DNA of 64,000 bases from Strigamia acuminata. Its lineage: Eukaryota > Arthropoda > Chilopoda > Geophilomorpha > Linotaeniidae. Below are positions 49,901-60,889 of the stretch, piece after piece (positions within the stretch are counted from its first letter, which is position 1; every line of letters begins with the position of its first letter). A program made the translations under genes and the position numbers. Under the pieces are notes generated by a model, which was not told the origin of the DNA, made no database searches, and was given only the letters and a program-made list of their open reading frames with translations. The stretch lies in the NCBI GenBank assembly GCA_949358305.1, contig OX442321.1:3621605-3685604 (forward strand). The letters are read 5' to 3'.

Positions 49901-50822
49901 CCAAAAACCCGTCGATCTTCAGTGATCCATTAACAGCCCGAAAACTGGCCCCCGATTTATTTGCCCGCAATTCCGTATCGTTCTTCAAAAATCTGCCATC
50001 GATAATTGTTAAATTTGCGCCCGGATCGATCAGCGCCTCAACGTCCGTGTCAAACTCCTCCACGCTACACGTAACGACCGTTAAATTCATTTCCGGTTTC
50101 CTTGTCTTGACAACACAAGCTGCGACCTTCTCCGGCGTCTTCTCCGTCGTCGCTCCCGCGCTTGCCAGTAAACAGTCGAACGACACGTGTCCGATCTTGC
50201 CACACTTAAAACACGTGAGAGTTGACTTATCCATCCCGTATTTATATTGTACGTGACGCTGAGAGTTCTTGTTCGTCGACGCCGCTGACAACGCTTCCTT
50301 CGTCGATTCCTTCCCTACGTCCCTTGCTGCTCGTTTAACTTCAACGTTGTTAATATTCTTGTCCTTTGGCTTAATCTTCCTCGCCCCGTCCAAACCCCTC
50401 GCGCGATGTATCAGCTCCTCAACCGAACCGATATTGCCAGATGCCAAAGGAAATGACACCAACTCCTCGCCGATTCCGCCCAAAATCATCGACACTCGAT
50501 CCGATTCGCTTATCCGATTCGCGCAACGCTCCAGTATTGTATTTTTCGAGTAAATGTAATGGACGATCGACTCTGACGCCTCTAGTTTTCTTTTAGATTG
50601 CAATTCGAAGAATTCGTGAAAGTTCATGCGGCTTTTAAATCTCTCCTCCAACGACCACATCCAACCTTCCAGACTAATAATTTTCTTTCCTTCGGTCTTC
50701 TGCCAGTCGCTGGCGTGACCTTCCAACCTAGTTGCTGCGTTCAACAACGTTAATTCGTCCGTCCAAGACGAAAGCTTCGCCACGCGTTTCACCTCCTTCA
50801 GCCACGCTTGAACACTTTCCAT
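46905..50822 (-). CDS. Gypsy gag C-terminus and pol polyprotein (5' end cut off by insertion)
   Basis: 1305 aa from the first ATG inside this part; the frame is open right up to the insertion at 50840. In order: gag helical domain (about 1-150); zinc knuckle CFKCGKIGHVSFDC (204-217); protease with DPGA at 266-269 in the active-site position normally DTGA/DSGA; reverse transcriptase with GDIAMAYYNI (D544) and the catalytic YLDD (604-607); RNase H (ILHVDASYEGLGV, VVFTDNWSV); and integrase with the H-H-C-C zinc motif then AVDHGG, SDEGTAF and NGLAERE as D, D, E. It ends RYVLRNR. The frame is intact; only the separation from its promoter and gag start by the nested insert inactivates it. Confidence 0.93.
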   Translation of the reverse strand: MESVQAWLKEVKRVAKLSSWTDELTLLNAATRLEGHASDWQKTEGKKIISLEGWMWSLEERFKSRMNFHEFFELQSKRKLEASESIVHYIYSKNTILERCANRISESDRVSMILGGIGEELVSFPLASGNIGSVEELIHRARGLDGARKIKPKDKNINNVEVKRAARDVGKESTKEALSAASTNKNSQRHVQYKYGMDKSTLTCFKCGKIGHVSFDCLLASAGATTEKTPEKVAACVVKTRKPEMNLTVVTCSVEEFDTDVEALIDPGANLTIIDGRFLKNDTELRANKSGASFRAVNGSLKIDGFLDITFKIGDFESSMKNVAVSSDLPFPVIVGTDWRRQEGLRLVLEPNGDVNISRATESVRLGNCAIFNEAIDRGGECLVAVSEDEKFAKEVDEIVESVDSSVSQEEKLQLRAVFHKRKEAFNIDGSLGLYTDEECEVPLTHDRPIRCKPRRFSAQEEVRLRETVAKWRRLGICRESNSNYNFPFFTVDQPHHPTTPWRPVIDLRRLNEAVDMTVYRMPTIDEVLEFLLEDEPRLFNSGDIAMAYYNILLRQADCHKIAFFTPEGLMELLRMPVGYKLAPFVMQRAMDRMCSEVKRTKPYLDDVGQSGRSAGELIMSWDEFLGLVIQKGFKLNLTKCKLLRAEISFLGYIISKEGRRPDPERLSDIDKFKFFKNVKDVRGFLGFAGYHRQFIKGFASKVRCLTLLTRKGTRFEWLDEHQRAVDLIKSELKSCNWLGSFRRDAETILHVDASYEGLGVILQQRQGGKLVTIAFASKGVPESYSSAHSNELECLAVHWSVTEKFRFYLSGIKFVVFTDNWSVSHLLAKKELNRKFARWILDLQEFDFTIKHKAGSLNVVADALSRAVSIDKSNVLIAAALRVGGERLKEHQDSDERCAELIQKLGDKFELKSGVLCKKKTFKGKEIWRVVIPERMRVQIMREAHVKGGHCDAFQTRSRIQRRNWWEGMSKDVRDFVRNCTQCQLHNHRTRKADGLLKSRAIPPRPFHTIAVDHGGPYTSSFGFTHILVAVDCYSRFVVAVPVRDVSTKNTIRALEEGVIGRFGIPKKIISDEGTAFMSREFSSFAQANGILLEESPPYHHASNGLAEREIQNVLQKLRKLGNSGKKWSEDLDAAVWAINTNIQSSLGFTPFELVHSFWPSENLESAWLEALEDGFDLEEMWHKRREAEENLASSQTEQKQRFDSGRKPSDLKKGDKVLYSKGPRNKKFDTLFSGPFEVVRKLGEEVFLITDVAESRSWKTHASQLKRFFAEHQEEIVTGDEGAAKSSEEPSEARYVLRNRSVP

Positions 50823-50840
50823 ATCGTCACCTGAAAATGA

Positions 50841-52741
50841 TGTGACGGTTTACAATGGCTATAAATGCCTATTTTCTTAGAAAGAAGCGCTGTTGCGCCA
50901 TTATCATGATATCTCGAAGATATTCTGTGTAAAACTGATAAATGTCTGGAATAAAGTTATTTATGATGTTTCAAATACAAAGATGTTCGTTTATTAAGAA
51001 TAAACACTCATTCCTACTTGATATCAAAGGATTCCGGCCGAATCACGAAGAGTCGTCTGCTAAAACCGCATTTGTCAATGCGCAATGTTGCCACAAGATG
51101 GCGCGATTACGATTTAGCGGCAAATTCAAGATATGAATATAAAACATGTAAATAAATATAAAACTATATTTACTAGAATGAAACGAAGCTTTGTGAACAT
51201 TAATATAAAGATATATTAATGTCTTGTGATGTTAAATACAATGTAACTTCCATTTTCTGCGGGACAGGACATTTGGTGATCAATCGATCAACCAATAGAT
51301 CTGATTGGTGGATCCATTTCCGGTCCTGGGTATCCAGTTCCGGTTGTGGTGAGAATTAGCACATTGTTCCTCCGTATCCACTTCCGGTGATACGGGATTG
51401 GAGGGATTCGTGGAACCCATGTTCCAATTGGATAACTGGATTAATCCTTAATCCAGTCAGGTTATATAAACCCAAACAACCGGCCATTCTGCAGCTCTGT
51501 TTGATTATTTCTGTTTGGTATTGTTACTTAAGAAGTATGATTCGTTGTTCACGTAAAAAACCTTTTGGTTCTTTGTTGATTTATTCGCAAAGAACCGTTG
51601 CATGATTCTACAGAATCATGCCACCGCCGGCAATTGAAGTCGAAGTGCTGGGATTATTATGTTGCATAAATGTTACAGTCTACGGTTGCGACGCCGAAGG
51701 AGAACCCGCCGTTGTGCAATTCAGTATCCTCCGGACAGGACCAAGTTGTCTTTTTCGGTATGAACGTATTCCGTTACCACGAGTAGCATCGGTATTGTTG
51801 AGAATCGGTTCCTTCACCTGATGGTGCCAAAGCAGTCTGTTTTACAGTAACCACGAGTAGCACCAAGTGTTTGGCAAGCTGATTCTCATGGTATTCGATG
51901 CCAAAGCAGTCGGTCTATTATTAGTACCGCGAGAGATAAAACTGCTGTGCGGAGCCGCGAGCTATCGACCCCTGTGTACGTGGTACCGTCAACCACTCGA
52001 TGGACGACCGTGCTGCGACGCCGGGGACGCTTGATACCGTTCTGCATGGCAAGGCGTATATTCTAATCGATGGCAATTGTGTGTTGCGACGGGAAGCTTA
52101 ATCTTCATTTTATTTATAACAGCAAAACTTAAACTCGACAACCAGTTGGACCAAAATCAAGTCAGAAGACTTAATCTCATATTGAACTCAATATAACCGA
52201 TAAGTTGACGACAACTTATTCCCGAAATATCTAAATAAGAATTCACAACGATATGAATTAAATATAATTCATAAGTGGAATATTGATAAGTAAATGAATA
52301 CATTTACTTACACCAATATCCTCCCAAAGTTGTGGCGGTGCAGACAAAGTCAACCGCAATGCTCAGATCATTCGATTTATCGACGTGCGATAGTTTACAC
52401 AGCGAACCAAGGAAACCAGCGAAGCCGTATCGGACTCCAGGACACAGCCATCCGGCTTAAGATGACATCTATAATCAGGTCGAGCGATGGGGAAACCGCT
52501 CCCATATTCCAGACCCGTAGTGATATTATTCTAGGGCCAGTTGGCCAATTCTTTGTATAGTTTAATAGCTGATTTAACTTGCCAAATGTCGGCATTAGTC
52601 CTATGTATAATTTAGCCTTGATATTATTGTTTACCAACAATAAACTGTCTTGTATTTATCTCGTATTGTATTCACTGTTTATTTATTGCGATCTCTTCCC
52701 GGTACCATTGTTAAATGGGAGTTGTGGTCGTCACCGTCACA
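50841..52741 (+). repeat. 5' LTR (1901 bp) of the long-LTR element
   Basis: Direct copy of 58346-60246; all five small open frames in it are reproduced exactly in the other LTR. Contains GGTTATATAAACCC (TATA-like, about 51463-51475) followed by CATTCTGCAGCTCTG. This is a likely promoter with transcription start around 51490-51500. Confidence 0.93.
51463..51475 (+). promoter_or_regulatory. TATA-like box in the long LTR
   Basis: GGTTATATAAACCC inside the 5' LTR (and at 58968-58980 in the 3' LTR). It is the best core-promoter match of the LTR. Confidence 0.5.
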
Positions 52742-55700
52742 CGTGGAGGTTCCACCGAGATTAGGTTGCAATTAAATTCGATTGAATTGCAACAGTGAAT
52801 ATTGGAGATAAATATTTAACTAAAAGATTTAAGTTAAAAATAGACAGATTAAATTTTCAGTTTATATTTCCATGTGAAGAAGTTAAACTGATGAAATAGA
52901 AATACGTAGTAGATTTTCCTTCATTATTTTCGTTTGAAGATTTTAGGGATTTCAAAGACTACCACCTAATCTCACACGTGGAGGTCCCACCGAGATTAGG
53001 TTGCAATTAAATTCGATAGAATTGTAAAAGTGAATTTTGAGATAAATATTTAACTAAAAGATTTAGTTAAAAAACAGACAAGTTTCAAACCATGTTTATT
53101 TTCTTGAGAAACACCAAAACAGTCCTTTAACTAGGAATTTCGGAAGTTATAGACCTATCACACGATCACTGAAATAGGTTGCAAATTAATTCGATCGAAT
53201 TGCAAAAGCGAATCTTGAATCCGATATTAACTAAAAAATTTTAGTTAAAACAGACAAATAGATTTTCAGTTTATATTTTCATGTGAAAAGTTAAACTGAC
53301 GAAATGGAAACGTTTAGTGAACTCTCTTTACTATTTTCGTTCGACAATTTAAGGAATACGAAGTATTTTAAATAAGAAATCAAAAAAGTTTCGAGTGAAA
53401 TAAGAATACAGATATTTTTTCGAAGTTTGTTTTATTTCGAAAAGCTAAAAACATACAAGTTTAGAAGGCGGACTTCTTACGAATTTATCTTTCCACCTGA
53501 AAAGTTAAAACGAAGAAAACACCGCAACTATTTGGAAATATTTACAAGAAATTAAGTTTCTTGTAACTGTACGTCGACACCGATAGCCAGCGACCACGCG
53601 CCATAGCAATACGCGTCGATCTCCGTATCAAACGCAGCAGGGAAGCTACTCAAACCTTCAACGCAAGGTGCGAACGAATGCTTGGAAATTATGGCGGACA
53701 ACAGATAAAAGACAGCGGAGAAATGTTACAGAAGGTTCGTAGAGATTTATTTAAGTGTCGCGAACTAATTTTTCCACTGCCATCGGTACCAAAGATAATT
53801 TAGTTGTTGGAGAAAAACAACACACTCCATTTCGCAGAAAAGATTTGCAAATCGAAATGAATATTACCTTTATTTGAAGGAATTAACTATTTTCACAAAA
53901 AGTACATTTTTTCCTTCGGGACAATGGAAATTAAGAAAATATAAAATGGCGGCGAATGAAGTTGCCGACCACATAGAATAGTATTTTTTACATTGAAAGT
54001 TACGAATCACGATAAACGCTTTCCCTCGGAAAAGTAAAAGGATTTCATTCAATCTTTCCTTTCGGAAATTTAAACAGTGTTTTAAGTTTCCAACGATATT
54101 TGGGTCTCCCAAATTTTGAGAATTTCTAAATGAAATTTAGCTGTTTGAAAAACAACGAATATTTTAGTAATCTAATCGGACATTTTCCCACATGATTTCT
54201 TAAAACCGGAATAACAAATCCATTTGTGGCTATGAACTTTGCCACATGAAATATTTACGGAGCGAATATTTTTTGATTGGATTGAAGCTTTAAAATCAGA
54301 TAGCTGATTTAAACGAAGAAAATAAGTTTCAAAGTAATTATTTTTCTTTCGGAAAAATCAAATAAATCACCGCTGATGAAAAGTTGTATTTTTCCATTCG
54401 AAAAAACTAAGAATTGCACAAGATTTATCTTCTATTTTGAACATAGATTTTATTCGGAAAAGGAAAGATTCTAGATACATTATTTTTCTCTAAAAATTAA
54501 GAATTTAGTCAATTTTCCTAAAGGTTAATGGAATGTCATCATATATTTCGTTCGTAATTTACGTGTTAAAGTTTAATCAGAAAAACGATTGAATATGTTT
54601 TATTTGCGATAAGTAAAAGAAAGGTTCTTTAAAAATGGAATTTCGATGCAAATCCCACAGTAAAGGGAATGTTATGTGTGAGCAATTAACGAAAAGTTGG
54701 AATAACTTCATTTTATTTCATTCAAAAGTAGTTGTGAAAAATCAATTTCAAATATTTTTCAAAGAAAAATTATTTTTATCGGAAAAAAGTAATTTACATG
54801 TCCTCGCGCGGACCGAGTAGTAAACTGCTTAATTGTGACATCGATACTGTTATTGTGTCACGTGTTATACGGAATTCCAAACCAGTGAATTACGAATTTT
54901 GGCGCGATAGGAATAGAAGTTTGACAGTGAAAGTTCTCCAGATTTGTCTTTTCATTTGAAAAGTTCAAATTGAGGAAATGCTGCAGCAGATGAAGGTATT
55001 TACGACAATTGAGATTTAAATATTCTTTCATTCAAAAGATAAAAGATCTCTGCAAAAACATCTCGTTATTAGAGATAAGGGGGACGAAAATTATTAAAAC
55101 GAATAATCAAAGACACGTCCTTCGTAAATATCGCAAAGGAATAACTAATTGTGAAAACAATTGTCCGCTCAGGAAAAGTGGAATTTAGCTAGATATTTTC
55201 TTTCGAAAAATCAAAGCAATTGTCATCAAAAAAGAAAGATTTGATGAATAATTTTTACCCAAAAGTCTAAAGGATTGTCGAATAGTTTTCTCCCGAAAAA
55301 CAAGTACACATTTGTACCAATAACTTTATCGTTTAAAGTAAAATTTCGAATATTTTCTTTTGGAAGATTAGAGAATTAGATAATTTTTCTCGCAAAACAA
55401 ATTTAAAGAATTTTAACGAATTTTTATTTGTTAAAAAAATTTGTTAAAAAAGGGGGAGATGGATGGTGAAAATTTATTTTTTCACACTCGAAAAATGGAA
55501 TTTAAACCCGAAAAAGTAAAGACTTGGTCAAATTATTCTTCCTATTGGAAATGAATACACAATGTTGGGAATCGAAAATAGATTTCAATTACAAAGGAAT
55601 GATTATTTGAACGATAATTGAATAAGAATAAGAAAAATTGAGAGTTTGAGAAAACTTTATTAAAACTGTGGTTGTAATGATATTACACACTAAACGGAAT

Positions 55701-56257
55701 AATCAAAGAAAAATATTTTTTGAAGAAAAGTTATTTAATTATTTGGATTGGTAAAAATCCCAAAGTTCAAGAAGATTGAAGTAAGTTTATTTTATTTTCA
55801 TTTGAAAAATACAATATTTTACGAATGTCTTCCCGAAGGAATTTTATTTTTTTTTTATCGGTAAAATTGAATCTCGAAGGGAACGGACTTAGTAGAGAAC
55901 TACTAAATAGATGTAACGTCCTTTATACCATTGGCCGACACTAACATCCGCCAATCAGAAGTTGGGAGATCTAGGGATCCCCAGCCCCCTGCTATTAAAG
56001 GAGGACCAGATCAGATACTGATCATTCGCATCCAGACCAGACCAGAAGACGTGTTCCAGAGTCATCTTGACCACGCCGTCCCGATTTCAGTCACGATTCG
56101 AATTTTGTGTGCCGTGTAACCTGCAAAAGCTAACACGTGTCAAACAAACGCGAAGTTTAATTTTATTTTGTCAAAAGTAAAGTTTAGAAGTGTTTCTTGT
56201 TGAAAAGTGTATTATATTCGTCTTCTTTATAAATTAAAGAATTAAAATCGTCAGATT
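52742..56257 (+). other. Long AT-rich leader with repeated short palindromes
   Basis: The start is a partial tandem repeat: TTAGGTTGCAATTAAATTCGAT at about 52762, 53000 and, diverged, 53167. The following 2.7 kb has no significant open frame. It repeatedly shows TTTTC-n-GAAAA motifs (such as CTTTCGAAAAATC, CTTTCGGAAAAATC, CATTTGAAAAGT and CATGTGAAAAGTTAAACTG) about every 50-120 bp. Near 55920-56110 is a more balanced segment with a short frame, followed by the ORF at 56270. Confidence 0.6.
52744..52761 (+). other. Primer-binding site, tRNA-Gln type
   Basis: TGGAGGTTCCACCGAGAT starts two bases after the 5' LTR and is complementary to the 3' end, including CCA, of a typical animal tRNA-Gln. 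A second, slightly altered copy (TGGAGGTCCCACCGAGAT) lies at about 52980-52997. Confidence 0.85.
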
Positions 56258-56269
56258 TTGAATTTTTTT

Positions 56270-57751
56270 ATGGCTCAAAAACCATTGAATATGATCGATC
56301 CAAAAGGAAATAATAAGCAGACAAACTTAAATTTAAGTTCTGTACCACTTGGCGATCAAACAGAAAAGATTCCCGATCATTTTACTCTGTATTGTAATCG
56401 TCATGGACTGGATAAAACCAAGTTTAAAAATATAATCGAAGCTTCAGACTATGTAAAAGCTAGGAACTGGCGAGATCGTACCCAATCTCAATCTTCACAT
56501 CAAGATCCAGTACGGAATCCACAAACATACAGCCGAAACTTAGTGAATCAAGATTCTCATACTATGTTTCAAACATCCAGTAGGGGATCTAAGTTAGAAA
56601 AGTTTAAACCACCTAATTCGGTAGATAAGGGGGAAGAGAATTATAAACCTAATAATTCTCGTCCAGAGAGTTCGTTAACTAACCAGTCGGTTGTTCAGAA
56701 CAAATTAAAACTCGTTTACAATCGAGATCAGCTAATTTCAGTTCGATATGCTAATCCAGCTGAAGCACAACGATATGTGGCTAGCCTTAATCTGTCGATT
56801 AACCTACCGCTATCAAAAGAATTGGGAACCGTAAACAAAAGTTTTGGGCCACCAATATCAACGCAAAGGAAAGATATTCGGACTCCAAACAAACATTTGC
56901 AGTCAAATAACGTACAACAACGTGCCCGATCGCCGATCACAAACTCATGTTTGCGGACGTATGATTTGTCTACCAAGAAGAGTCCCCAGCCAAGACAATT
57001 CTACCTAACGCCCATTTCAAATCGAAAAAAGGTCAAGCAAACTTTTCCCTTGAAAAAGTATTACCAACACGATAATGAGAATGATTTTAAACCTAAAAAA
57101 GAAAGTTTTTTGACTAACCCACGGGAGATCCGGTATCAATTCGAACAGTATTGTAAACAATACCAGTTAAATTCAGCTGAATTTAAAAATATAAACGAAG
57201 CGCAACAATTCGTATTTCGAAATCAATACCGTAACCAACGACTAAAACCCGTCCCAGTCGTCAATCTGACGGAGATACAACAATTTGCGTCTGGAAAGCA
57301 ACCCTGCAATATCCAGAATAATTCATCTCAACGAGAGGAATTAAGAACTTCAAAAAAGCGTTTTCGGTCACCAAGTCCAGCTGGTGATGAAGAAACTTCA
57401 AGTACAAACCAACATGTTCAAAAACTGACTGAAAACCCAGGTTTCCAATCATCAGTTCCACGACTTAGAGTCAAATATAGATCCCCTCGTTTGTTGCGGG
57501 ATTTCACAATTCCAAATATGGGTCCTTTCCACGTATGGTTTTCCAATGAGGGTCCCATTCATGTATGGTTTTCCAGAGATGACCTAAAACAAAAAGTTGG
57601 GTCGTCACGGTCATTTACACTGCCAAGTGAGTACACTGTGTGTAACTGCCCAAAGAAAAAACGTCGAAAGAAATCAGTACAGCAGGCTGAGAGATCTCGG
57701 AAATTTGCAAATATGCGAGCTCAATATTTAGCAAAGAATCATGTTGATTAA
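56270..57751 (+). CDS. Unrecognised ORF of the long-LTR element
   Basis: 493 aa from the ATG at 56270 (the frame is open from a TTG at 56258). No known domain recognised. Strongly polar and basic, rich in Asn, Gln, Ser, Arg. A module of about 35 residues recurs: FTLYCNRHGLDKTKFKNIIE (about 42-61, continuing EASDYVKARN), a weaker middle copy (KLVYNRDQLISVRYANPAEA, about 151), and FEQYCKQYQLNSAEFKNINE (about 293-312, continuing AQQFVFRNQ). Each has Tyr/Cys-rich start and a final A-x-x-[YF]-V helix. The C-terminus has a doubled FxVWFS segment (GPFHVWFS / GPIHVWFS) and basic KKKRRKKS. It could be a nucleic-acid-binding, gag-like packaging protein, which is inference. It ends 600 bp before the 3' LTR. 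Confidence 0.6.
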   Translation: MAQKPLNMIDPKGNNKQTNLNLSSVPLGDQTEKIPDHFTLYCNRHGLDKTKFKNIIEASDYVKARNWRDRTQSQSSHQDPVRNPQTYSRNLVNQDSHTMFQTSSRGSKLEKFKPPNSVDKGEENYKPNNSRPESSLTNQSVVQNKLKLVYNRDQLISVRYANPAEAQRYVASLNLSINLPLSKELGTVNKSFGPPISTQRKDIRTPNKHLQSNNVQQRARSPITNSCLRTYDLSTKKSPQPRQFYLTPISNRKKVKQTFPLKKYYQHDNENDFKPKKESFLTNPREIRYQFEQYCKQYQLNSAEFKNINEAQQFVFRNQYRNQRLKPVPVVNLTEIQQFASGKQPCNIQNNSSQREELRTSKKRFRSPSPAGDEETSSTNQHVQKLTENPGFQSSVPRLRVKYRSPRLLRDFTIPNMGPFHVWFSNEGPIHVWFSRDDLKQKVGSSRSFTLPSEYTVCNCPKKKRRKKSVQQAERSRKFANMRAQYLAKNHVD

Positions 57752-58345
57752 CATGATATGATACACAAAGATTCCCCGATTATAGTGTAAACAGAAAATC
57801 CTCTTCTAAAAATCATGACCTCTCTTCTAAAGAAAAGGGGGACAAAATATAAAAGTTAGAATTAACAAAATTTTGAAAAGTAATGCTACATTATTAAGAC
57901 AACTAGTTTAATTAAATTAGTCAATTGTACAAAGAATACCAAGTGACTCCGGTCATGACAATTAAGGGGGACAATTATGATTTCTTAATTGTCAACTCTT
58001 ATCATCTAAAAGCTATTTATTGTATATTTATAGCGATACATCTGACTAGGCATATGAAATAAATATTTTGTGATAACACAAATGATGATTTTATGTATGA
58101 CGAAAGTTTCTTCAAAAAGAAGACTTGGAAATAAATTCTGGACTTGAATTTAGGCTATTAGAAAAGATTATTTCGGCAGAAAATCAGAACTTAGATAATT
58201 CAAGTTAGTTTATGTAAGCTCAAATTCGAAATTGGAAGTCACGGTATCTCCAAGATACATCAAGTCCGAAAATAGCATTTATGCTAATTAGGAGAATAAC
58301 GAAAACTCTATAAAATTTTATATAATTGTGTTATTAAGGGGGATG
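57752..58345 (+). other. 3' untranslated region of the long-LTR element with polypurine tract
   Basis: Contains repeated AAGGGGGAC-type purine tracts at about 57836-57843 and 57963-57972 (AATTAAGGGGGACAA) and the true one just before the LTR (ATTAAGGGGGATG, 58332-58345). Otherwise AT-rich and non-coding. Confidence 0.7.
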
Positions 58346-60246
58346 TGTGACGGTTTACAATGGCTATAAATGCCTATTTTCTTAGAAAGAAGCGCTGTTG
58401 CGCCATTATCATGATATCTCGAAGATATTCTGTGTAAAACTGATAAATGTCTGGAATAAAGTTATTTATGATGTTTCAAATACAAAGATGTTCGTTTATT
58501 AAGAATAAACACTCATTCCTACTTGATATCAAAGGATTCCGGCCGAATCACGAAGAGTCGTCTGCTAAAACCGCATTTGTCAATGCGCAATGTTGCCACA
58601 AGATGGCGCGATTACGATTTAGCGGCAAATTCAAGATATGAATATAAAACATGTAAATAAATATAAAACTATATTTACTAGAATGAAACGAAGCTTTGTG
58701 AACATTAATATAAAGATATATTAATGTCTTGTGATGTTAAATACAATGTAACTTCCATTTTCTGCGGGACAGGACATTTGGTGATCAATCGATCAACCAA
58801 TAGATCTGATTGGTGGATCCATTTCCGGTCCTGGGTATCCAGTTCCGGTTGTGGTGAGAATTAGCACATTGTTCCTCCGTATCCACTTCCGGTGATACGG
58901 GATTGGAGGGATTCGTGGAACCCATGTTCCAATTGGATAACTGGATTAATCCTTAATCCAGTCAGGTTATATAAACCCAAACAACCGGCCATTCTGCAGC
59001 TCTGTTTGATTATTTCTGTTTGGTATTGTTACTTAAGAAGTATGATTCGTTGTTCACGTAAAAAACCTTTTGGTTCTTTGTTGATTTATTCGCAAAGAAC
59101 CGTTGCATGATTCTACAGAATCATGCCACCGCCGGCAATTGAAGTCGAAGTGCTGGGATTATTATGTTGCATAAATGTTACAGTCTACGGTTGCGACGCC
59201 GAAGGAGAACCCGCCGTTGTGCAATTCAGTATCCTCCGGACAGGACCAAGTTGTCTTTTTCGGTATGAACGTATTCCGTTACCACGAGTAGCATCGGTAT
59301 TGTTGAGAATCGGTTCCTTCACCTGATGGTGCCAAAGCAGTCTGTTTTACAGTAACCACGAGTAGCACCAAGTGTTTGGCAAGCTGATTCTCATGGTATT
59401 CGATGCCAAAGCAGTCGGTCTATTATTAGTACCGCGAGAGATAAAACTGCTGTGCGGAGCCGCGAGCTATCGACCCCTGTGTACGTGGTACCGTCAACCA
59501 CTCGATGGACGACCGTGCTGCGACGCCGGGGACGCTTGATACCGTTCTGCATGGCAAGGCGTATATTCTAATCGATGGCAATTGTGTGTTGCGACGGGAA
59601 GCTTAATCTTCATTTTATTTATAACAGCAAAACTTAAACTCGACAACCAGTTGGACCAAAATCAAGTCAGAAGACTTAATCTCATATTGAACTCAATATA
59701 ACCGATAAGTTGACGACAACTTATTCCCGAAATATCTAAATAAGAATTCACAACGATATGAATTAAATATAATTCATAAGTGGAATATTGATAAGTAAAT
59801 GAATACATTTACTTACACCAATATCCTCCCAAAGTTGTGGCGGTGCAGACAAAGTCAACCGCAATGCTCAGATCATTCGATTTATCGACGTGCGATAGTT
59901 TACACAGCGAACCAAGGAAACCAGCGAAGCCGTATCGGACTCCAGGACACAGCCATCCGGCTTAAGATGACATCTATAATCAGGTCGAGCGATGGGGAAA
60001 CCGCTCCCATATTCCAGACCCGTAGTGATATTATTCTAGGGCCAGTTGGCCAATTCTTTGTATAGTTTAATAGCTGATTTAACTTGCCAAATGTCGGCAT
60101 TAGTCCTATGTATAATTTAGCCTTGATATTATTGTTTACCAACAATAAACTGTCTTGTATTTATCTCGTATTGTATTCACTGTTTATTTATTGCGATCTC
60201 TTCCCGGTACCATTGTTAAATGGGAGTTGTGGTCGTCACCGTCACA
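58346..60246 (+). repeat. 3' LTR (1901 bp) of the long-LTR element
   Basis: Direct copy of 50841-52741, followed by the right ATGA duplication and the interrupted gypsy gag. Confidence 0.93.
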
Positions 60247-60889
60247 ATGACGAAATAGCCTTCACGGTGTCGACTGTCGAATGCATCTGCACCACCGTGG
60301 TCGCGGGAACCGTCTGCGGACACTGAGACGAAATGAGGCGGTTCATCACCAAAGTATTTTGTGCCAACAACTCCGAATTACGCGTCTCCGTTTCCGCATT
60401 ACGCGCCGCCGTCTCCGACTTGTCCCGCATCAACATCTTCATCATCTCGGCCATTTGAAAAACCATCAATTCGGCGGACGATGCCCCACTTCCGCCGGCC
60501 GGACGTGCCGCCTCCTCCGCTTCCAGTTTCTCCGCCTCCAACCTTTCTTTCGCCAATTCCTCCGCTGACGTTTTCTCTACGATCTCCGCATCGTCTTCCA
60601 CCAACTTCTCCGCCGCGATTCTCTCCGCCTCCGCCGCCTCAAACGCAACGATTTCCTTGTTATTTTGCAAAAGTACCGTCATCAAGTCTTGCTTCAAATT
60701 GCTCGTCGATTCCAATCCGCGCCTGTCGATTTCTCCTTTCAAAATCGTCACCGTGAATACGTTCAGGACGTCCTCGACGACGGACAAAAGCGACGAACGA
60801 CATCCTTGCAAAATCACCGCCAAATTTTCCGCCATTACGTCCGCCACGTGTTTCGCAAAATTTTCAACAACAATCACCGATCTCGTCAA
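60242..60889 (-). pseudogene. Gypsy gag N-terminal part, separated from pol by the nested insert
   Basis: About 215 codons; first ATG at 60835, open from a TTG at 60889. The protein is rich in Glu/Ala and probably coiled-coil in the middle (AAEAERIAAEKLVEDD, ERLEAEKLEAEEAAR). The frame continues naturally into the pol-containing frame at 50840 once the insert and one copy of ATGA are disregarded, so both are parts of one former gag-pol gene. As it stands the frame ends within the first bases of the inserted LTR. Confidence 0.8.

Larger units (their letters stand above)
50841..60246 (+). mobile_element. LTR retrotransposon with 1901-bp LTRs, no recognisable pol (LARD-like)
   Basis: LTRs 50841-52741 and 58346-60246 start TGTGACGG and end CCGTCACA. 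ATGA is duplicated at 50837-50840 and 60247-60250. The primer site TGGAGGTTCCACCGAGAT (52744-52761) is the complement of a tRNA-Gln 3' end. The polypurine tract AAGGGGGA directly precedes the 3' LTR. The interior (5.6 kb) is mostly AT-rich, non-coding leader with one ORF near its 3' part. No gag, reverse transcriptase or integrase was found, so it must be mobilised in trans. The LTRs look identical, so the insertion is very recent. Confidence 0.93.

Noticed and set aside
46984-50553. Plus-strand frames opposite the gypsy polyprotein
   Set aside because: They are antisense shadows of a 1305-codon polyprotein with clear RT and integrase motifs.
50942-52764. Small frames in the long LTRs
   Set aside because: Repeated identically in both LTRs, lack domains and are explained by non-coding LTR sequence.
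52742-56257. Search for gag or pol of the long-LTR element
   Set aside because: All three plus-strand frames are closed by many stops and no RT, protease or integrase motif was seen.
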